DNA of 64,000 nucleotides from Norana najaformis. Its lineage: Eukaryota > Annelida > Clitellata > Crassiclitellata > Hormogastridae. Below, piece after piece: positions 57,741 through 64,000 of this stretch. Each line of letters starts with the position of its first letter. The first letter of the stretch is position 1. The notes below the pieces were generated by a model that was not told where the DNA came from, made no database searches, and saw only the letters and a program-made list of their open reading frames with translations. Position numbers and translations under genes: made by a program. The stretch lies in contig OZ029921.1 of NCBI GenBank assembly GCA_964023275.1, forward strand, positions 31,808,230-31,872,229. The letters are read 5' to 3'.

Positions 57741-60700
57741 GTGCCTGGGCCTTACGGAAGGCAACCGACGACTGGACAGGCGATGTTAGTTTAGATGGAA
57801 CCTGAGACATTCGGCCAAAGTTTCACGCTGTTTCACGAGGCATCTTCGCTCGAAAGATCTTCTTGGGAGATTAGGAATGAATGGCTCTTTCCATCATCAA
57901 CTTAGCATTTTCTAGCGCCACAACTTCGCATGATAAACTCCCAGCGATAGTCAATGGGGTGGAAGCACCAAGGGGCACTGTCCTTAAGTGTTGTTGTGTC
58001 AACAGCGCCGATTCAAATGGGGCACTGAATCGAAAGAAATGCGAAAATCTACTACAAATTGCTTTTCCTGTCTCGGGCACTGGTCCCTGCATGGAGGAGG
58101 ATCGGTAATCTATGCGTCTATGCTACGTTAGGTAGCAACTTAGGCTGAATAGGAAGCAGTCTCCGTGTTTTTTCAGTGATCCATGAAACAATAAATGAAG
58201 TGTCGTTGTTGCACATGTGACCTTATCGAATGCAAATTAATGTAAACTATAAATAAAACAGTCAGTTCGACCAGCTTTCATTCCAGCTTTATCTAACGCT
58301 TTCTATTAAGAGTGCCCAGCTGTGAAAGTGATCAGTCGGCTGTCCTAAACTGCGCATTTGGTTCTGTTCTAACAGTTCATATTCTTATTTGTTTCGGACA
58401 AATATCAGTGGTGATTAGCAATATTCCTACAACTCATCTATATGTAAATGTAGTGTAAATCTCCGAAATCTCTCAGCGCCGCACGAAAGCTGCATAAGGT
58501 AGAACAGCTTAACACTGGCGCTATATCAAGTCATCAACAGTAACAGTTAATAGGCTAAATAAGCTATCGTGGCTTTTAGTGTCTATATCTCTCCAACCAA
58601 GTTTTCTTGAAACTGTTAAAGCTTGGTGCAGATATTACTTCTTCTGGTAGGCGGTTGCAATGCCCTGGCTGAAGAAGAATTTTCTAATATCCAATCCCAC
58701 CCTATTACGATAAAGTTTCAGACTGTGTCCTCTTAAATGTCCAGTTGCTGCCCTCTGGAAGAAGGTTTGCTCGTCTATATTAGACTATAATTATTAGTCA
58801 AGAGTCAGGTTGTTTGGTCAGTCTAGTTCTGAAACCAATTAGTCCGAGTTTCTTGAGACGAAAGCTTCTGAGAGCAAATCTGATTGATTTGATGCAAGTG
58901 GTTAATTTAGTCAGTTAATTAATTTAGTTAATTAATTTTCCAGTCGTCTGAATTCGTTTAAATTACAAATCTGAACATCTGAAAGCAAGTAATTAAAGTG
59001 CGTTATCGAAGAGATTTTTGGCATTGTAAAAAAGCAAGTTGGCGCATTTTAGAAACACTTTTGAATAATCTAGAAGAAGAGGTTTGAATTAACTATATTT
59101 CGGGAGAGTTCTGAACAGTTTAAAGCCAGAGCTTCTGACATATTACAGCAGTAGCGTAATTAAGGGCCCCTAATTGCTGAGGGGCCTGACCCAAATCTTA
59201 GAGAGGTGTCCAGCACAAAGTCTGTTAAAGTACAAAAGGGGTTCCATTTAAGTTATCTGCAGGGAGTCTCAAAATTTGATTAGGGCTAGTTAGTTAGTAA
59301 GATTCGTCCATTTCTATATGAAAAATTGTATACTGGAAATGCAACTCTTCTTAGCTGAGCAAAAATTTGTGTAGAACAGGTTTGTTGCATTTTGGTTGCG
59401 GAGGTTCGTATTTCCAATCAGGCCACATCTGAACCTCATCCATCCGGTTATTAAATCCACTGCTCATCAACTAGTTCCATGTTAAGAGCAATTATGAGCA
59501 CGTGATATTGTTTCATCACAGGAGCGATGAGTAGTGGAAGTCGAAGTGATTTCAATTCGTTTCAGGGGGATTCACGAGCTATTCGAATCAGCGACATGTT
59601 TTCATATGGATTTGGTTGGAAAGCGTTGGCTGTCTTTCCCATCCCACAAGCTTTGATTTACTGCATCAGTGCATCGCAGTTTTGAAGTTTCGATATCTCT
59701 TGTTATCATTTATAGGGTCAGCAGACCTATATTAGCTCTCATAAAACCAACTGATAAATATAATATCGCTGGCATGGCAGTGCCAGAATTTAAAGTCCTG
59801 GCGCCGAGATGGGTGAATTTGGAGCACGATTATTCAGCTGGACAGATATCCGACTGTTTACATCTTTTATACTACCTATACTTCTTCAGGGGGCTGAGAC
59901 TTGAACCCAGCCCGACCCGACCCCTGGGTCCATCCGACCCAGGGACAATTCTGGGCTAAGACCAGGACGGTTGGCAAAGAGTTGTGGAAACGTCAACGCT
60001 CCGGAGAAGGGCAAGTCTCAGATGATAATGATGTTGCTGTTGCTGCTGATGATGATAATGATGATGATGATGATGAATTTTTGTCTAGACTACGCAGGCT
60101 CTTCGCTGCAGCCTGGCTTCTGGTTTCTCTGATCCGTCGGAATTCGACCCGGCTTCTCCAACGGTATATGACTTTTGACTGCGATTTTGACTGGAAGCGA
60201 ACATCAACTGATGCCTTGAGCATCATGATAACGGCGTTATGAAGTCTATAACTCTTGATTAAAATAGACTCAGGGTCGTCCATAATGGACTTCCACGAAA
60301 TTGCCTACTTCGGACCTTTCCCTCTCCATTGTCTGCATTTTGTGCATTTGGTATTACCCTCTCCATGCATACCCTTTGCAGACATTAGCATTCAAACGGG
60401 GTACTAAGGTCTAGAGTATATGCAACAGGTAGCCCTGGTGATCCTCTAGGGCTAACAGTGCCACGGGTTGGAGTACTCTGACACTGCTTCGTCTAGCAAA
60501 GGAACTCTAATTAGATCCGACGCAGTACAGACTGTCTGCTTTTGCTGTCTAACTGAAGTTGATGTTTAAGGCACAGGCTGTACTGGAATAATTGTACATG
60601 CCAAATTTCGATGCGAATGTCCGCAGAGGGAATAAACCCTCCCTTTGTCCGCACATGGATGTCTGCACATGGGTGACCATTTCCAAGCCCTCTTTGTGGA

Positions 60701-61736
60701 CACGTCTTCAATGGACGACCCATTAAAGGTGGCAAAATGAAGGTGTATGGTTTTTTGAGTATGCAACCTTCTGCTGCTGCCCGCTGGGCAGACATGCATG
60801 GTTCCTGGGTTTTTTAAATCGCGCACGGATGGACTTCACTTAAAGGTGCTGCATGCATGGACGTCTTGACTTCGACCTACAGTATATACACAGGTAAGTC
60901 TGCCAATGGCGGATCCGCTTAAGTGCATGTTTTGTTACTCTTCTTAAATCGCGTTACAACGACTAATCTAATGTGATCTAATGAATTCTGTTTTACGCCG
61001 TTATCATAATTCCAAGGCATCAGTTGATGGTCGCTTCATGTGAAATCATAATCAAAATGATAATCCAGCTATATACACTGTACGCCTAATTGTAGTGCCT
61101 GCATACGTACTTACGTACATAAATATATAATAATATATAGTCGTCCTAAGTATATATGCCAAATGTGTGTATCTAGACATCAATATCGCGACTTTTTAGA
61201 CGAGGTGAAAAGCACTGTTCCATTGCTTATGACGTCTGGTCTTCGCTTTGAATATCATTTTCATAATCGAGCGATACTTGTTCCCATATATATACGTAGC
61301 AGGCATTCGGCTACCATTAAAACTACCGTATGCTACATAATGGCCCTATATAGACCCATGCCTAGAGTCATTGCATGCAAGCACATCGCCTACAGTAACG
61401 ACGCTATATGGATAGCATTGTCGTTTGGTCGATACAGGCCTGTGTAGATCTCGTTTGTCATGATCCTATTCATTCTTCTAAGGGTTTTCCTGACTTAAAA
61501 ATAAACTCTTAGCCTCTACAACAGAGCTGTACCGACAGCTAGAGCTTGGGGTCTATGTAGCTGTTTATAATTTCGTCATAGTCCAATGATAATTAAAGCA
61601 GTAATATACCACTGGCCTGCATAACCTGTGTAGCGACCCAAATACATTCCAGCGTTTCGGACTAACGGAAACTTTTCGTCTGCTTGGTTGGTCTTGAGCT
61701 TCGATCATCTTTGTGATGAAGTGGAAGCCATGAAAG
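57741..61736. other. No supported gene
   Basis: Mostly unique-looking intergenic DNA. Notable bits are an S2-like scrap at about 58470-58530 (TCTCAGCGCCGCACGAAAGC) and a GATGAT run at 60020-60075. A possible transposon terminus CAGTAGCGTAATTAAGGG lies at about 59150. Open frames at 57881-58108 and 59901-60242 have shadows on the other strand and no recognisable motif. Confidence 0.4.
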
Positions 61737-61923
61737 ATGCAGCTGCTGCTAACATTGGTTCGTCATCGTCAACGCGTCATTGTCGTCATCATCTTGCTGG
61801 TCGTCACGTGGAAACTGACGCAGTTGGGATTACCGCAGCCACAAGGAGCAGAGACTGAAACAGTAGGAAGTGGAGAAGGAGAAGGAGGTAATGGAGGCAG
61901 AGACTTTGATAGCATAAGAACAG
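61737..61923 (+). CDS. Possible first exon of a type II membrane protein
   Basis: The first ATG after an in-frame stop opens a frame with a short basic N-terminus (VRHRQR), then a hydrophobic run VIVVIILLVVTWKL (about residues 13-27). A Pro/Gly/Glu-rich stem follows (GAETETVGSGEGEGGNGG). Such a short cytoplasmic tail, signal-anchor and flexible stem are the usual start of Golgi glycosyltransferases and sulfotransferases. The exon could end at a GTGTGC donor (61924) or a GTAATG donor (61888). No catalytic exon was found to the right, and a CAGA repeat follows. Plausible but unproven; it could be a chance frame. Confidence 0.28.
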
Positions 61924-61999
61924 GTGTGCAAGCAGACAGACAGACAGACAGACAGACCATATTTTTATATGTGGAAGACATGCTGCAAACCTATAGATA

Positions 62000-63689
62000 A
62001 GATTCATGATAATAATAATTTTATTCAAATTATATTCGAATTGTATAATAGTTTGATATTTAAGTTGCTCGTTTCGTTTTAGTTTGTTTCTAATATTTAC
62101 TTATTTATTTTAGTAATTCAATTTGCCACCTGCCTTCCACCAATTACTTCCCCTACAAGACGCCGCTTGATCACAGAGACGCTGGCAGTCGCTTTAGGCC
62201 AGTAGCCCTTGATAAATAACTCAAAGCTAGTATTAAAGGTTTCCTTATGTGCGGGCGATCATGGGACGAGGTGTTTCAAACAATACCAATTAAATAGTGC
62301 CGCACGTCAGTAGCGTCGGCCAAGCCACACTTTAATGCGCAGACCGTCGAATAGCGGCTGCCAATCGTTGCGTTGCTCTAGTTGTGAATTGGCGGTGCTG
62401 CAATTCACGCATCGAGTCATGGCAACTTGGTATGGTTTGATTAGCGATATATGCAGTGCATCCGTGTGCTGGGCGGGGCGAATATAGCATGTGTAAGTCA
62501 AAGCCCGTTCTCGGGGCAAGTTACAGAATATATATTCTGACCAGGGGGCGTCCGGGGAAAAGAATAATCAGTGCGCATACAAGTTACAGCCGACACATCC
62601 GATGTCTCTTTCAGAGGCCAGCATCTGGTTGGTCGGAGTTCGGAGTTCCAATAGCGGAAGATAAGTGGTTGTGCGAACTTGTGAGAGGACACCTTATATA
62701 GGTCTGTGTGAAACAAAGGGGTAAAGTTATGGAAGCTTACGCAACCGGGGCCGTTAGATAAACATTCAGTGCAAACCCCCGGAAAGTCAAAATCTTAGAA
62801 GTGACTGTCCAATTCAGAAACCGGCCCAATGGATCCGATTTCAGGGTACTAGGTTGCGAGGTTGCAAGATGGACTGATGTTATATAGCGAGAAGATAAGA
62901 AATTGGGTGAAACTCGGGGAAGGACACGCCTGATTATTCCTTGTTGAAATTCAGACTCCAAAAAGGTATAAAAGGTCCATCGATTCAGTGTTCAAGGTGA
63001 TGAATACGCGATTCCACACCCAAAAAGAGAGATTAAGACAGACAGACAAAGAGAATAACCGATGCGTCAAAGTCTGTACCGGCATAGGTAGATGAGGAGT
63101 CGACGCGGTCGATACCGACTCCGTATGTGCTTGCCACAACACACAGCTCAGAGAATCGACCGAAGTCCGAAGTTGGGCCCCTCGTGCGCTTTGGGTCGGG
63201 ACGAAGATCCGTGCGTAAATGATGAATGTTATATAGACAGGACCTTAACTGCCAGAGTTCTATAGAGACCCCACTCTTAACTTTCGAAGCAGAATTTATT
63301 TAACTGGGTCGGTCGAGAACTGCCAACACAAAGTCCAGGTACAAGAATTCATTTCGTAAGTTGTGGTGCATGACACAGGTATGTGTGAGGCTGGGAGTGC
63401 TACACACGGAAATGGAGTGAAAGACTGTGATAGTGGGGAGTTGCATTGTGAGAAAAATTCGTACAGAGCGGCCATTCTACATGGAACGTAAAAGAGACGA
63501 TGATGTGGGTGGAATGTGAGTTGGATTGGAATCACCCCGCCCCGCGAAGTTATGTACAGACCGCGACCGTCACATGTAGAATGTCTTGATTTTGTACAGA
63601 ATACTACTGCCACGAACGCCAAGAGTTCAACAATAGCAAGAACAATAACGACTTACCTGACTCTAAGTATTTTAAGTATTTATGTGTGT
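62000..63689. other. No supported gene
   Basis: Unique intergenic or intronic DNA of moderate GC. I looked for exons continuing the possible membrane protein and found none convincing. Open frames at 62456-62701 and 63296-63622 overlap open frames on the opposite strand and carry no motif. Confidence 0.35.
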
Positions 63690-63795
63690 CTAAGTGGACT
63701 GATCTTCTGGATACTGACCTGCTTGTGGCTTGGTTTTGGTGCGCCATCGGTTGATGCCTTGTGCATTATGCTCCGGCGCGACAGAAGTTATAAAC
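63690..63795 (+). mobile_element. CR1-like LINE, 3' end fragment
   Basis: GACTGATCTTCTGGATACTG, CTGCTTGTGGCTTGG, TTTTGGTGCGCCATCGGTTG and ATGCCTTGTGCATTATG reproduce the 3' UTR end of the LINE at 38010. A short ACATAACATAAT tail follows. Confidence 0.7.
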
Positions 63796-63809
63796 TAACA
63801 TAACATAAT

Positions 63810-63965
63810 AATGTATGTATCTATATTCGTATGTATGCAGCCTATGTATGCATGTATGTATGTATGTATGTATGTATGTGTATGTATATATGTACCTATG
63901 TATGTATGCATTGTGTATGTATGTATTATGTATGTATGTATTGTGTATGTATGTATGTATTAGTG
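63810..63965 (+). repeat. (ATGT)n microsatellite
   Basis: GTATGTATGTATGTATGTAT with interruptions, directly after the LINE tail. The array may have grown from the LINE's own A-rich tail. Confidence 0.92.
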
Positions 63966-64000
63966 TTATTTACTAATATGAATATTACCTTTTAAGCCTA

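Noticed and set aside
57871-58108. Open frames of 73-75 codons on both strands
   Set aside because: Both look protein-like, but only one strand could be coding and neither has a motif I can name. Left as unresolved.
59150-59200. CAGTAGCGTAATTAAGGG, resembling a transposon terminus
   Set aside because: No opposite end or target duplication was found nearby.

Overview
The window is nuclear DNA from an animal, most likely an invertebrate bilaterian and probably marine. The genes are rich in short exons with GT-AG introns of about 0.3-3 kb. The flanks are AT-rich and carry many microsatellites, tRNA-derived SINEs, CR1-like LINE fragments and small DNA transposons. There are no bacterial-type operons, rRNA genes or CRISPR arrays. 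I cannot fix the phylum from sequence alone.

Left edge (1-5358): a probable last coding exon of a plus-strand gene cut by the window edge, then three more short acceptor-preceded open segments that could be alternative last exons, then intergenic DNA with a LINE 3' end and a SINE. From 5359 to 19808 on the minus strand lies a kinesin-3 family gene closest to KIF28. I assembled it from 20 exons whose splice phases all agree (789 codons plus stop). Its true C-terminus is uncertain. From 22739 to 35438 on the plus strand lies DNAJC2 (MPP11/zuotin), assembled from 18 exons giving 621 residues, the same length as human DNAJC2. The two genes are divergently transcribed from a 2.9-kb spacer full of repeats.

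The right half (36-64 kb) is gene-poor. It holds a 1.7-kb CR1-like LINE fragment (38010-39720), a possible orphan exon (40016-40206), a 340-bp hAT-type element with perfect 8-bp target duplications (42471-42810), and long pyrimidine and tetranucleotide repeats. It also holds one convincing gene: a two-exon secretory neuropeptide precursor (47558-54314). This encodes three related peptides, each ending in GL followed by Gly-Lys-Arg, so each is predicted to be released as a GL-amide. This is the most interesting item in the window, since the peptide set does not match any family I can name with confidence. Near the right end (61737-61923) is a possible first exon of a type II membrane protein.

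The three solid genes do not form a functional unit: a microtubule motor, a ribosome-associated Hsp70 co-chaperone and a secreted peptide precursor. What links the window is its repeat landscape. At least five CR1-like LINE copies, eight copies of one SINE, seven copies of a second repeat ending in GATTAC-type hexamers, and several DNA-transposon insertions with readable target duplications make relative dating of insertions possible.
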